From: Archaeoglobus sp.
GTDB taxonomy: Archaea > Halobacteriota > Archaeoglobi > Archaeoglobales > Archaeoglobaceae
DNA: 64,000 bases
Direction of reading: 5' to 3'
Assembly: GCA_017656505.1 (NCBI GenBank)
Contig: JACDNU010000003.1
Location: 32,385 to 96,384, forward strand
The position numbers and the translations under genes are program-made. Below the pieces are notes generated by a model. That model did not search any database. It was not told where the DNA came from and saw only the letters and a list, made by a program, of their open reading frames with translations. This document shows, one piece after another, positions 26,814 to 36,832 of the stretch; position 1 is the stretch's first letter, and every line of letters begins with the position of its first letter.

Positions 26814-28058
26814 ATGGGATTCGAATGGTACACGACTTTTGTGGATCTGAACTACAAGCCGGAGGAGGATATCCTCTGTCACTTCAGAATCAAATCCGAT
26901 ATGCCGATTGAGGAGGCTGCTGGGAGAGTTGCCTCGGAAAGTTCTGTAGGAACCTGGACAACGTTAGCTGAGCTTCCTGAGAGAATAAAAAAGCTGATGG
27001 CGAGGGTTTATCAGATAGAAGGAGATCGAATAAGCGTAGCTTATAACATCGAGCTTTTTGAGGAAGGAAACATTCCGCAGCTTTTAAGCTCGGTTGCAGG
27101 AAACATATTCGGAATGAGGGCTATACAAGGCCTAAGGTTCGAAGATTTTGAGATTCCTGAAAGCTATGCCAAACATTTTAAAGGTCCCCAGTTTGGAATC
27201 GATGGGATAAGGAAGAGGCTAAAAATATTCGATAGGCCTTTAACATGCACGGTTCCAAAGCCGAAGGTCGGTTTCGATGCTGAAGAGTATGCCAGAGTTG
27301 GGCTTAACTCTTGGCTTGGAGGTGTGGACATACTTAAGGATGATGAAAACTTGACGAGCCAGCCTTTCATCAGGTTTGAGAATCGGCTGGAAAAGGTTAT
27401 GAAAGCGAGAGAAAAGGCGGAAAAAGAGACTGGAGAAAGGAAGACGTATCTTGCAAACATAACGGCGGAAACGAAAGAGATGGAGAAGAGGGCCAAGCTC
27501 GTAGCTGACTTTGGGAACGAATATATAATGATCGATATTCTGACAGCAGGTTTCGCTGGACTTCAAACGCTGAGGGATGTCTGCGATGATTACGGCCTAG
27601 CAATCCACGCTCATAGGGCTATGCATGGAGCCTTCACGAGAAATCCGGAACATGGTATTTCGCTCAAGGTTATAACCAAATTGGCCAGGATGGCTGGAGT
27701 TGACAACATGCATGTTGGCACGGGAGTTGGGAAGATGGCTGGGGGCAAGGAAGAGGTCGAAGAGCTGGCTGAGGTTTGCAGGGCAGAATGGTATCATTTC
27801 AAGCAGGTATTCCCGGTCTCATCTGGGGGTTTGCATCCCGGTCTCATTCCGGATGTTATCAGTCTTTTCGGGAAAGATGTTATCATCCAAGCTGGAGGAG
27901 GAATCCATGGCCATCCTGATGGAAGTTTGGCAGGGGCGAAGGCCTTGAGGCAGGCTATTGAAGCATCTTTGCAAGGGGTATCTTTGGAAGAGTTTGCTGA
28001 AGGGCATGCGGAGCTGAGAAAAGCATTGGAGAAGTGGGGGAAAATCAGCCCTAAGTGA
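26814..28058 (+). CDS. rbcL: Form III ribulose-bisphosphate carboxylase large chain
   Basis: CTVPKPKVGF, GGVDILKDDENLTSQPF (carbamylated Lys motif), HAHRAMHGAFTR, HVGTGVGKMAGG, SSGGLHPG. Confidence 0.95.
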   Translation: MGFEWYTTFVDLNYKPEEDILCHFRIKSDMPIEEAAGRVASESSVGTWTTLAELPERIKKLMARVYQIEGDRISVAYNIELFEEGNIPQLLSSVAGNIFGMRAIQGLRFEDFEIPESYAKHFKGPQFGIDGIRKRLKIFDRPLTCTVPKPKVGFDAEEYARVGLNSWLGGVDILKDDENLTSQPFIRFENRLEKVMKAREKAEKETGERKTYLANITAETKEMEKRAKLVADFGNEYIMIDILTAGFAGLQTLRDVCDDYGLAIHAHRAMHGAFTRNPEHGISLKVITKLARMAGVDNMHVGTGVGKMAGGKEEVEELAEVCRAEWYHFKQVFPVSSGGLHPGLIPDVISLFGKDVIIQAGGGIHGHPDGSLAGAKALRQAIEASLQGVSLEEFAEGHAELRKALEKWGKISPK

Positions 28059-28171
28059 TTTTTCTTATTATGAGAATGAAAACTACTTTTTATTTCTTGT
28101 TTTAAGTAGCTATTTCGTGTATTTGGTTGAAAAATAGGAATGATTAAATACTTACAATCGAATTTACCCTC

Positions 28172-30136
28172 ATGAAGAATCCACTCAAAAATGTTCTGGT
28201 TGTTGGTGCAGGAACTATGGGTCATGGAATAGCAGAGGTTTGCGCTCTTGCTGGCTATAACGTTATAATCGTTGACATAAACGAGAACATTCTCAGCAAT
28301 GCTGTTGCAAGGATAACCTGGAGTTTGAAGAAGCTTGAGGAGAAGAAAAAGATAAAGAGTGCCGATGAAGTGCTGAAGAGGATAGAAACAAGTCAGAAGC
28401 TTGAAGAAGTTGCCTCAAAGGCTGATTTTGTTATCGAAGCGGTGGTTGAGAAGACGGAAGTCAAGCACGAGGTCTTTAAAATTCTAGATGAGAAATGCAA
28501 GGAAGAATGCATTCTTTCAACTAATACCTCAACCATTCCGATAACAGATATAGCGAAGGCGACAAAGAGGGAAGATAAAGTTGTAGGTCTCCATTTCTTC
28601 AACCCCCCAACACTCATAAGGCTGGTTGAGATAATAAAAGGAGAGAAAACCTCTGATGAAACGGTAAATGCAACGAAGAGGTTTGCGGAATCCATAGGAA
28701 TGGATTATGTCATGGTTGAGAAAGACGTTCCCGGATTCCTAATCAACAGGATCAACATAAGGGTTTTTGTCGAAGCCATGCGATTGCTTGAAAAGTTCAA
28801 ACCAGAAGAAATTGACGCGGCGATAAGGTATAGGGCTGGTTTGCCAATGGGTATCTTCGAGGTTGTGGACTTCACGGGCGTTGATACGGTATACAACGTA
28901 TTGAAAGAGGTTAACAAGAGGGGATTCAATGTCGAAATGCCTCCGATTCTTGAGAAGATGGTCGAGGAAAACGCCCTAGGGATGAAAACTGGAAAGGGAT
29001 TCTACACCTATAAAAGCTTCTACGATAGAGCCAAGATTCCTAAAAAGTACGCATACAACGTAAATCCACTTCAGATTCTTGCTCCTGGCATAAACGAGGC
29101 TGCATGGCTCTTAAGGAATGGAATAGCAACGAAAGAGGATATTGATAAGGCAACGGTAAAGGGAATGGCGTATCCGAAGGGGATTCTGAGGTTTGCGGAC
29201 AGCTATGGTATAGATAAGGTTGTTGATATTCTAAAATCAAGAAAGAGCAAGACTAAACTGGAGGAATATACACCAGATCCATGGCTTGAGGAAATGCAGA
29301 AAGAGGGTAAGTTAGGGAAGAAAAGCGGAGAAGGATTCTACAAGTACAACTTTGAAAGGGTTGATTTCGGGCCTGTCAGGTATGAAAAACGCCATGACTA
29401 CGCTCTTATTACAATGCGGAGGCCAGAGAAGTTGAACGCTCTAAATGAGGAGATGTGGGTTGGATTGAACCAGGCATTCAAGAAGGCAGAGGACGATGAA
29501 GATGTCAGGGTTGCGATATTGGCAGCTGAAGGAAGAGCCTTCTGTGCTGGCGATGACATCGCTGTGATGGGTTCATGGAAGGATCTCAAGGATGGAACGG
29601 ATTTCTTTGAGAAAATCGCTCTGCCTTTGGTTAATACACTGGCATACTACGAGAAACCTCTGATCTCGCTAATTAACGGTAATGCCTTTGGAGGGGGAAT
29701 GGAACTGAACCTCTTCTTTGACGTTGTTATAGCAAGCGAAAAGGCAACATTTGCGGTTCCTGAAGGTTTGATAGGGGCAATACCGCCGATAGCCTCCTCT
29801 TTTGGCTATATGCTTTTCGGCAGGAAGATTGCGAGATATCTGCTGACAGGAGAGGTCATGGATGCTGAGGAGGCGAAAGAACTTGGAGTGGTAGACTTAG
29901 TTGTGCCGCATGAGATGCTTGAGGAAGTCGCGATTGAGTTCGTTGACAGGATATCTATGCTAGCACCCCTTTCAGCGAGGGCGATAAAAAGATCGATGAA
30001 CGCCGTGAGGGATTCGATAAAGGTTGCGATGGACATAGCTGCCAGAGAAATCGAGCTCCTGATCCCAACTAAGGACTTTGCCGAAGGTATGAGGGCTTTC
30101 GTTTCGAAGAGGAGGCCTGAATGGATTGGTAGGTGA
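28172..30136 (+). CDS. 3-hydroxyacyl-CoA dehydrogenase / enoyl-CoA hydratase fusion
   Basis: VVGAGTMGHGIAEVCALAGYNV (HAD Rossmann), C-terminal crotonase domain GRAFCAGDDIAVMG. Confidence 0.95.
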   Translation: MKNPLKNVLVVGAGTMGHGIAEVCALAGYNVIIVDINENILSNAVARITWSLKKLEEKKKIKSADEVLKRIETSQKLEEVASKADFVIEAVVEKTEVKHEVFKILDEKCKEECILSTNTSTIPITDIAKATKREDKVVGLHFFNPPTLIRLVEIIKGEKTSDETVNATKRFAESIGMDYVMVEKDVPGFLINRINIRVFVEAMRLLEKFKPEEIDAAIRYRAGLPMGIFEVVDFTGVDTVYNVLKEVNKRGFNVEMPPILEKMVEENALGMKTGKGFYTYKSFYDRAKIPKKYAYNVNPLQILAPGINEAAWLLRNGIATKEDIDKATVKGMAYPKGILRFADSYGIDKVVDILKSRKSKTKLEEYTPDPWLEEMQKEGKLGKKSGEGFYKYNFERVDFGPVRYEKRHDYALITMRRPEKLNALNEEMWVGLNQAFKKAEDDEDVRVAILAAEGRAFCAGDDIAVMGSWKDLKDGTDFFEKIALPLVNTLAYYEKPLISLINGNAFGGGMELNLFFDVVIASEKATFAVPEGLIGAIPPIASSFGYMLFGRKIARYLLTGEVMDAEEAKELGVVDLVVPHEMLEEVAIEFVDRISMLAPLSARAIKRSMNAVRDSIKVAMDIAAREIELLIPTKDFAEGMRAFVSKRRPEWIGR

Positions 30137-30199
30137 TCAAGGTAAAAGATAATATAGAAGACCAAAATAGGCAAATCAAATCAAAGGGAGGTTAAGAAT

Positions 30200-31594
30200 A
30201 TGGCAGCAATTACCTCATGCAACGTTTATATTCCTGTGTGGAGGTTGGAGAGGGAAGAGATAGCAAAAGCCACGGGATTTCAATCTTTAGGCGGGGAAAG
30301 GAGTGTTGCATGTTGGGATGAAGATTCAATAACGATGGCTGTTGAGGCGGCTAGCGGAATTGTTGAATCTGCTAACTCCGTTGACGCATTAATTTTTGCA
30401 TCAACCTCTTCTCCTTTTAAGGTAAAGCAGGCGGCATCCCTCATAGCAACGGCCCTCGATTTGAAATCAGATATCTTTACGGCCGATGTCACTGATACCT
30501 TTAGAGCCTCAACCAACGCCCTGATTATGGCTTCTGAAATGGCTGATTCTGGAAAATACAAGAAAATCCTTGTTGTTGCTTCGGAAAAAATTCCTGTGAA
30601 ACCATCAACACTTTACGAACAACTCTTTGGAGATGGAGCCGTTGCCCTTACCGTTGAAAAAGGAGGCGATGGAAGTGAAGGAGAAGCTGAAATTCTGGGA
30701 TATTCATCGCATTCCAAACCCCAGCCGGGAGCGTGGATGAAAGCCTACGACGATTCAATGAAGGACTTTGACATGAGGGTGGATGCAAGATTTGGCTATG
30801 CTGCGAATCTTCAGGCTGCTGTTATGCCACTCTTTGCAAAAATGGGTTTGATGCCTGCCGATGTTGACAGGTTGGTTATCTCTGCCCCTGACCCAAAGAG
30901 CTATGTCGGATTGCTTAAATCCGTTGGCGTAAAGCCTGAGGAGTTTTTCTTTGACAAGGTTGGAATCCTCGGAACAGCCCATCCTTTCCTCCTTTTAGCC
31001 CATCACCTTGCCAAAGAGGGTAAAATAGTCTTGGGAAGCTACGGAGAGGGAAGCGATGCGTTTCTGATTGACATAAAATCTCCTTTGAAGTCCAATCTCG
31101 ATAAAATGATCGAAAGCAAGAAGAAAATTGACTACGGAGAGTATCTTTACTTTCGAGAGAAAATTGGAGAAAGAAGTTATCCCGACAATCCATCTCCGGT
31201 TAAGTACTGGAGGGATGAGAAGAGCATCCTGAGGTTCTACGGTATGAAATGTAGGAACTGCGGAACAGTCAGCTATCCGATAGGCAGATGCTGTATTGAA
31301 TGCGGGGCCAAGGATAACTACGAGGAAGTAAAGCTCTCCGAGAAAGGAAGAGTTTATACTTATACAATTGACAATCTGCTCTCTCCCGGAAACTACAACG
31401 CCGATGGAGTTCACCCGCATGTTGTTGCCGTGGTTGATTTTGATGGTGGTGGAAGGGCATTCATGGAAGTCACAGACACCTATCGCGGGAAAGAAGAGAT
31501 CGATATAGGCATGGAGGTTGAGAGGACGTTCAGATTCCTGAATGAGAAGAATGAGTTCAGGTATTATTACTGGAAGGTGAGGAAGCCTAGATGA
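30200..31594 (+). CDS. HMG-CoA-synthase-like domain fused to DUF35 OB-fold/Zn-ribbon
   Basis: Thiolase-fold VDALIFASTSSPFKVKQAASLIATAL; LYEQLFGDGAVALTVE; C-terminal MKCRNCGTVSYPIGRCCIECGAKDN. Confidence 0.85.
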   Translation: MAAITSCNVYIPVWRLEREEIAKATGFQSLGGERSVACWDEDSITMAVEAASGIVESANSVDALIFASTSSPFKVKQAASLIATALDLKSDIFTADVTDTFRASTNALIMASEMADSGKYKKILVVASEKIPVKPSTLYEQLFGDGAVALTVEKGGDGSEGEAEILGYSSHSKPQPGAWMKAYDDSMKDFDMRVDARFGYAANLQAAVMPLFAKMGLMPADVDRLVISAPDPKSYVGLLKSVGVKPEEFFFDKVGILGTAHPFLLLAHHLAKEGKIVLGSYGEGSDAFLIDIKSPLKSNLDKMIESKKKIDYGEYLYFREKIGERSYPDNPSPVKYWRDEKSILRFYGMKCRNCGTVSYPIGRCCIECGAKDNYEEVKLSEKGRVYTYTIDNLLSPGNYNADGVHPHVVAVVDFDGGGRAFMEVTDTYRGKEEIDIGMEVERTFRFLNEKNEFRYYYWKVRKPR

Positions 31595-31604
31595 GGTGAT
31601 TTTT

Positions 31605-32753
31605 ATGGAGGTTGCGATTATTGGCACGGGGGTTACGAAATTTGGACATCACTGGGAGAAGGATCAGGAGGATTTGCTCGTTGAGGCTGCTTATGAAGCT
31701 ATTAATGATGCAGGAGTCGAGTTCAAGGATATAGAGGCGGTTTGGTGCGGAACTTTCTACCCATTCTCTGGAATCAGCGGCAACAACTTCAGCGATCCGC
31801 TAAAATTCTTCGGAAAGCCCATCTCGAGAGTTGAGAATTACTGCGCTACGGGAATGGATAACATAAGAAACGCCTGCTTTGCGGTTGCATGCGGAGCCTA
31901 CGACATTGTAATGGCTGCTGGAGTTGAAAAATTAATGGATAACGGGAGTAGAGGAATTCCATACATAGAAGGTATCTTTCCACCCTATATGCCAGCCGTG
32001 TCAGCTCCGGGAATGTTTGCCTTAGCAGCTAATCGGGCATTCAAGGAGTGGGGGTGGAACAAAGAAGACCTTGCTTTAGTCGCTGTTAAAAATCATTATA
32101 ATGGAGCAAAACATCCGAAAGCCCATTTCAGAAGTGAGATAACTGTTGAGAAAGCCTTGAACGCTCCAATGATCGCCTATCCTCTCGGCTTATACGATTG
32201 CAGTGCAGTCTCCGATGGGGCTGCTGCTGTTGTTCTTACAAGGCCAGAGATAGCGAAAAAGCTCGTCGGAGATGAATATGCGGTGATAAAGGCCATAGGG
32301 ATGGCAGTCGAAACGATCCATCCCTGGGCAAGGCCATCCGAATCGTTTTTAAGCTTCCCTGCCACCGTCAAGGCTGCGAAGATGGCTTATAAGCAGGCTG
32401 GGATTGAAGACCCAATGAAGGAGATCGATTTTGGCATCGTACATGACTGCTTCACGATAACGGAGCTGATAAACTATCAGGACATGCAGCTATGCAAGCC
32501 TGGAGAGGGAGCCAAGCTCATCAGGGATGGCGTGACAGCGATAGACGGAGACTTCCCGATAAATCCCGACGGTGGGCTAAAATCTTTTGGACATCCTATT
32601 GCTGCTTCTGGTGTGAGAATGGTCTGCGAGCTGACGAGACAGGTTTTAGGAAAGGCAGAGGGATTGCAAGTTAAAGATGCAGAAATCGGGTTTGCTCACA
32701 ACCTGGGAGGGCCGTATTCTGTTGCTGCGGTCTCTATAGTTTCAAGACCCTAG
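31605..32753 (+). CDS. Thiolase-family protein (SCP2-like acetyl-CoA acetyltransferase)
   Basis: VENYCATGMDNIRNACFAVACGAYDIVMAAGVEKL; GGLKSFGHPIAASGVRMVCEL; ATG at 31605 (MEVAIIGTG). Confidence 0.9.
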   Translation: MEVAIIGTGVTKFGHHWEKDQEDLLVEAAYEAINDAGVEFKDIEAVWCGTFYPFSGISGNNFSDPLKFFGKPISRVENYCATGMDNIRNACFAVACGAYDIVMAAGVEKLMDNGSRGIPYIEGIFPPYMPAVSAPGMFALAANRAFKEWGWNKEDLALVAVKNHYNGAKHPKAHFRSEITVEKALNAPMIAYPLGLYDCSAVSDGAAAVVLTRPEIAKKLVGDEYAVIKAIGMAVETIHPWARPSESFLSFPATVKAAKMAYKQAGIEDPMKEIDFGIVHDCFTITELINYQDMQLCKPGEGAKLIRDGVTAIDGDFPINPDGGLKSFGHPIAASGVRMVCELTRQVLGKAEGLQVKDAEIGFAHNLGGPYSVAAVSIVSRP

Positions 32754-32812
32754 CTTCATTTTTTATTATTATATTGTTATATTTTCAAATTTTAATCTAT
32801 TAGCAAAATTGT

Positions 32813-33553
32813 TCACTCAGTTAAAGCCTCCTCGATCGTGAGAAAAGCAACTATGAGCATGACCGCAGAATATATGAGAATTAAAAGTAGAGAATTCGCC
32901 GCGCTTCCAAATCCAAGTGCAGAGGAGATAGCTGAAATGGTGGAAGTTATGATCGGGAATAGCAGAGGGAAAAGTATTACAGGCAGTAAAAGCTCTCTAG
33001 CCTTTGATTTTATAACCAATATGGAAAGCGAAGACGCTACGATTACAAAGCCCAAGTTTCCAAGAGTTACAGCCGAAATCAGGAGCGAAGGATCTTTGAT
33101 TTGAAGATCGAAAAGGGCTATGAAAATTGGTAGGAGTATCGCCTCGATGATGAACATCAGCATGAGATTGTAGAGAATCTTGCCGAGGAGTATTGCTTCG
33201 GGAGACGCTGCCATCTTCAAACCATCTAATGTTTTTTCATCTACTTCCCGTAGAAATGCCCTAGAATAGCCATTAATCCCGACAAAGAGGAAAACAAGCC
33301 AGAGAAGGGCTGGAGATATTATTGCAGCCAGAGAAGCTGGAACAGAAAGGCTGAAAATGGCAGATGTTAAAAGAGCGAAAAGGAGCATAAAATTAAGGGT
33401 ATTTTTGCTTCGGAGCTCAATCTTCAGATCCTTTGTAGCTATCCTGACTCCATCCTCGATTTTTTTAGCTATAGTATCTTTATAGGAATTTTTGAAAGTT
33501 TCTTTGGAATTTTCCAAGTTTATCTTTAACTCCATTTTCAGGGAACCTCCCAT
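32813..33553 (-). CDS. ccmB: CcmB-like heme exporter permease
   Basis: IATKDLKIELRSKNTLNFMLLFALL...LAAIISPALLWLVFLFVGINGYSRAFLREVDEKTLDGLKMAASPEAILLGKIL. Confidence 0.8.
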   Translation of the reverse strand: MGGSLKMELKINLENSKETFKNSYKDTIAKKIEDGVRIATKDLKIELRSKNTLNFMLLFALLTSAIFSLSVPASLAAIISPALLWLVFLFVGINGYSRAFLREVDEKTLDGLKMAASPEAILLGKILYNLMLMFIIEAILLPIFIALFDLQIKDPSLLISAVTLGNLGFVIVASSLSILVIKSKARELLLPVILFPLLFPIITSTISAISSALGFGSAANSLLLILIYSAVMLIVAFLTIEEALTE

Positions 33554-34227
33554 GATTTTCTTATCTCTTCTAGGCTTCCAACCGATTTGATTTCGCTGTT
33601 AAGCAGAATTCCCTTTTCGCAGACCTCTTCAAGCTCATCGAAATCATGACCCGCCATCAGAATCGTTTTATCTCTGAAATTCTTTTTTATGTGGCTTAAA
33701 ATCGAGTTTCTCCCTTCCAAATCCAGTCCTGATGTGAGTTCATCAAGTAGCAGTATCTCTGGCTTCGCAAGCATCGCCCTAGCAATCGAAAGTCTCTGCT
33801 CCATTCCTCTGGAGAAAGTTGACACTCTTCGATTTCTCTGCTCGTAAAGACCGACCAACTCGAGCGTCTCGTTCATTTTCTTTGTGTCGTAATCCAAGCC
33901 ATAAAGCTTCGAATAAAATTGCAAGTTCTCCAAAGCTGTCAGATCTCGGTAAAGCAAGCTGGAATGGGAAACAAAACCGATTTTTCTCCTCAACTCAACT
34001 TTCTTCCACGGTTTAGCTCCAAAAACCTTTACCTCGCCCGCTGAAGGCTTGAGCTGACCGGCCAATATTTTCAGCAAGGTTGTTTTTCCTGCTCCATTCG
34101 GCCCAAGGATTGCGACTTTTTCACCCTCCTCCATTTCTAAACTTATATTTCTGAGCGCAACCCTTCTGCCAAATCTTTTCCAGAGATTTTCTATTTCGAT
34201 AACTGTCGTTTTTGTCATCCTCATCAT
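33538..34227 (-). CDS. ccmA: CcmA-like heme exporter ATP-binding protein
   Basis: GPNGAGKTTLLKILAG, VSHSSLLYRDLTALENLQFYSKLYG, FSRGMEQRLSIARAMLAKPEILLLDELTSGLD; overlaps ccmB by 16 nt. Confidence 0.8.
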   Translation of the reverse strand: MMRMTKTTVIEIENLWKRFGRRVALRNISLEMEEGEKVAILGPNGAGKTTLLKILAGQLKPSAGEVKVFGAKPWKKVELRRKIGFVSHSSLLYRDLTALENLQFYSKLYGLDYDTKKMNETLELVGLYEQRNRRVSTFSRGMEQRLSIARAMLAKPEILLLDELTSGLDLEGRNSILSHIKKNFRDKTILMAGHDFDELEEVCEKGILLNSEIKSVGSLEEIRKSWEVP

Positions 34228-34239
34228 TTGAGGTCAGTT

Positions 34240-35460
34240 CTAAAGGCCAATTCTTTCGTCGAATTCTGCTTCAAGCATCTCAGCAATGCCAAGGGCTATG
34301 CCATCCACCTCTATGTCATCTCCCTTCGCTCCATCCCCGACAACAAACAGATTGGAATACGGGGTTTTGTATCCTATATCTCGTCCGCTCATCATCCTGT
34401 TAACCGGCCAGCCGTTAAAATAGCTTTGGATTGCAAGTATCTCGTAGTCGTATCCTTTCAAAAGGAGTTTCAGCTCTTCTAATCCACTTCTTATTTCCTC
34501 CTCAACTCTTGTAACATCTTTCAAAGGCTGATGGGCCTGCAAGAAGTGCTTTCCCTGGGGGGCTAAGCTAGGATCTGCGTTTGTTACCTCATTCATGCCA
34601 GAAATTTTCTCGCAGTTAAGGGTAAAAAGAACCCCAGTATGGCCAATAAAAGGTCTGTCAATGGAAATGGAGTATTTTATTCCCCTGCTTTCCTCTTCAT
34701 CGGAGTATTTCTCCCCCAAAAGCTTTCCCGTTGCTTCGTGTCCGATGTTGGATATGAAGATATCGAACTCCTCCCAACCTTCTTTCACCTCGAGTTTTTT
34801 TATCATCCCATTTTCTATTTTTAGCCCTTTTACTGGATTTTTGAGAAAAATGTTCCCTTCGTTGCTCTTTATTATCTCAACCAAGGAATCCACAACGGCT
34901 TTGCAGCCACCTATCGGTATTCCCGGGCCATTGTATTTTACCACGTTTCTGTAAATTGCAAGGAGTTTGGAGAACTTAATTTCTGAAGATTGAATGCTCA
35001 GAGACCAGCCCAGGAAGCTTTTCAGAAACTTTCGGCTTAATTCGTCGAGTTCTTTTTCGTATTTGTCCATGTATGGGTCGGATCTGAACATTCTGTATTT
35101 CAGGAGCCATTTGAAAAATTTTATTTTCGAACCGAGAGGGAAAACGGAGCTCCTGACTTCTATTCTCTCATCGCTCCTATCACTCTTATCGCCGTAAAGA
35201 AGTTCACCCTCCGGCTTGGAATCGACGATCTCAACGTTAGCCCCCACTTTTTTTAATAAAATCCCGAGTGGACCTCTTTTTCCATGGGGGATCATGTGCA
35301 ATGCCCCAGTGCTTATCTGGAATCCCTTGTATTTCAAACTTGTGAATCTCCCACCGTAAAATCTCAGCTTCTCGAAAATCTCCACCTCGTACCCTTTTTT
35401 AGAAAGAAAAGCTGCTGTGAGAAGTCCTCCAAGACCTGAACCGATGATTGCTACTTTCAT
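34240..35460 (-). CDS. FAD-dependent oxidoreductase, phytoene-desaturase-like
   Basis: VAIIGSGLGGLLTAAFLSKKGYEVEIFEKLRFYGGR; C-terminal NLFVVGDGAKGDDIEVDGIALGIAEML. Confidence 0.85.
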   Translation of the reverse strand: MKVAIIGSGLGGLLTAAFLSKKGYEVEIFEKLRFYGGRFTSLKYKGFQISTGALHMIPHGKRGPLGILLKKVGANVEIVDSKPEGELLYGDKSDRSDERIEVRSSVFPLGSKIKFFKWLLKYRMFRSDPYMDKYEKELDELSRKFLKSFLGWSLSIQSSEIKFSKLLAIYRNVVKYNGPGIPIGGCKAVVDSLVEIIKSNEGNIFLKNPVKGLKIENGMIKKLEVKEGWEEFDIFISNIGHEATGKLLGEKYSDEEESRGIKYSISIDRPFIGHTGVLFTLNCEKISGMNEVTNADPSLAPQGKHFLQAHQPLKDVTRVEEEIRSGLEELKLLLKGYDYEILAIQSYFNGWPVNRMMSGRDIGYKTPYSNLFVVGDGAKGDDIEVDGIALGIAEMLEAEFDERIGL

Positions 35461-35489
35461 AGTTTTACTCTTCTTTGTCTATTTTGACT

Positions 35490-35684
35490 TCAAGCTTCAG
35501 TTTCAACGGTCTCAACAACCTCAATAGCCGAATTTGGGCAGCAAGCTACGCATTTCATGCACGCATTACATATTTCATAATCCACTCTAGCCCTCCCGAA
35601 AACCTCAATCGCGTTGTAAGGGCAGACGAGCATGCAGAAGGCACATCCCACACAGGTGTCGCCGATGAAAATCCTTCTCTCCAT
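35490..35684 (-). CDS. 4Fe-4S dicluster ferredoxin
   Basis: GDTCVGCAFCMLVCPYNAI and CNACMKCVACCPNSAI. Confidence 0.95.
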   Translation of the reverse strand: MERRIFIGDTCVGCAFCMLVCPYNAIEVFGRARVDYEICNACMKCVACCPNSAIEVVETVETEA

Positions 35685-35704
35685 GCTTTTCCGCTTTTGT
35701 TCTC

Positions 35705-36751
35705 TTAAATAACTCCTAACTCTGATAGCCTTTCTGGCAGGTAAACATCGGTAACGTAATCCAAACCGTACTTTGCCAATGCCTGCTGTTCCGATTTCTT
35801 CCTCAATTCGAGCTGCAAACTCACCTCACTCTTCCAGAATTCGGAATCAAATCTTGGATCTGATAAAATTGAGTTCAAAGCCTTTATGTCCTCATCAGTA
35901 AGCTTGTCCGATGGTAAATCGTATTTAACGATATCACTCGGCCTTATTCCAACGAATTTAGCAGCGGGGGTTGCGAGGTATTCTGAAAGATGTGCAGACT
36001 TAATCGAGCCATAGGCTACACTTGCGTAGATTCGATAGCTCCATGGATCGCCATCTGTAAACACGACTACTGGAAGATTAAGCTCCGTGTTAAGTCTCCT
36101 TAGCAGTCTTCGGGTGCTTCTGGCAGGCTGGCCTTTCAGGTGGACAATTATGGCATTGAATTTCTCGTCAAATCCGTTCTCTATTAACCTATCCCTCATA
36201 CCTCCTGTTTCGATAGCGATAACGAATTTCGCATCGTGATCGAGGAACTCTATCCTGTCAACGTTGACAGGGATCTGGTAGCCACCTTCACCCACGTCTT
36301 CCTGGCAGTGAATCTCCCTGAAGCCCCTCCTAGTTTCTTCTCTGATCCTTATAGGCCCTACTACCGTTGCACCATCTTCTTCCGGCCTGATGTGGAAGTG
36401 TTCTCGCTGGAAGTAGGTGATGATCTCTAAATCCTCAATCAGCCTATCGCTTTCCGGCTGCTCGTTGAATTTTGCTATCCCCCAGTTTTCGGAGATGTAG
36501 TAAAGCTCTCTAAGGGTGGAAGATTTGTTGTTGAAAAGCTGATCCTTGAGGAAACCTATAACATAGGCCATTCTCAGCAGCTGATATGCTCCTTTCACTG
36601 ATCTTGCACTTCTGACACTTTTTCTGTCTCCATAAACCCATACTTCACTCTCCTCATCGAATTCAATATTTTGCTTTGTCCTCGTTGCTATCTCGATCTC
36701 CGGAATCATCCCCTTCTTCAGCTGATCGTATATGTTCTCAGGAATCCTCAA
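35705..36751 (-). CDS. top6A: DNA topoisomerase VI subunit A (true start possibly CTG at 36787)
   Basis: [41 protein letters not shown]; Toprim [29 protein letters not shown]. Confidence 0.95.
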   Translation of the reverse strand: MRIPENIYDQLKKGMIPEIEIATRTKQNIEFDEESEVWVYGDRKSVRSARSVKGAYQLLRMAYVIGFLKDQLFNNKSSTLRELYYISENWGIAKFNEQPESDRLIEDLEIITYFQREHFHIRPEEDGATVVGPIRIREETRRGFREIHCQEDVGEGGYQIPVNVDRIEFLDHDAKFVIAIETGGMRDRLIENGFDEKFNAIIVHLKGQPARSTRRLLRRLNTELNLPVVVFTDGDPWSYRIYASVAYGSIKSAHLSEYLATPAAKFVGIRPSDIVKYDLPSDKLTDEDIKALNSILSDPRFDSEFWKSEVSLQLELRKKSEQQALAKYGLDYVTDVYLPERLSELGVI

Positions 36752-36832
36752 AAGGCTTCTGAGACATTTCTTTTCTATCTCTTTCAGTCCCGATCACCTC
36801 CTAAATAACTCCGAATAATTTTATTCCTCATT

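Noticed and set aside
30995-31627. 210-aa minus-strand ORF
   Set aside because: Antisense to the HMGCS-like/DUF35 gene; no recognisable domain.
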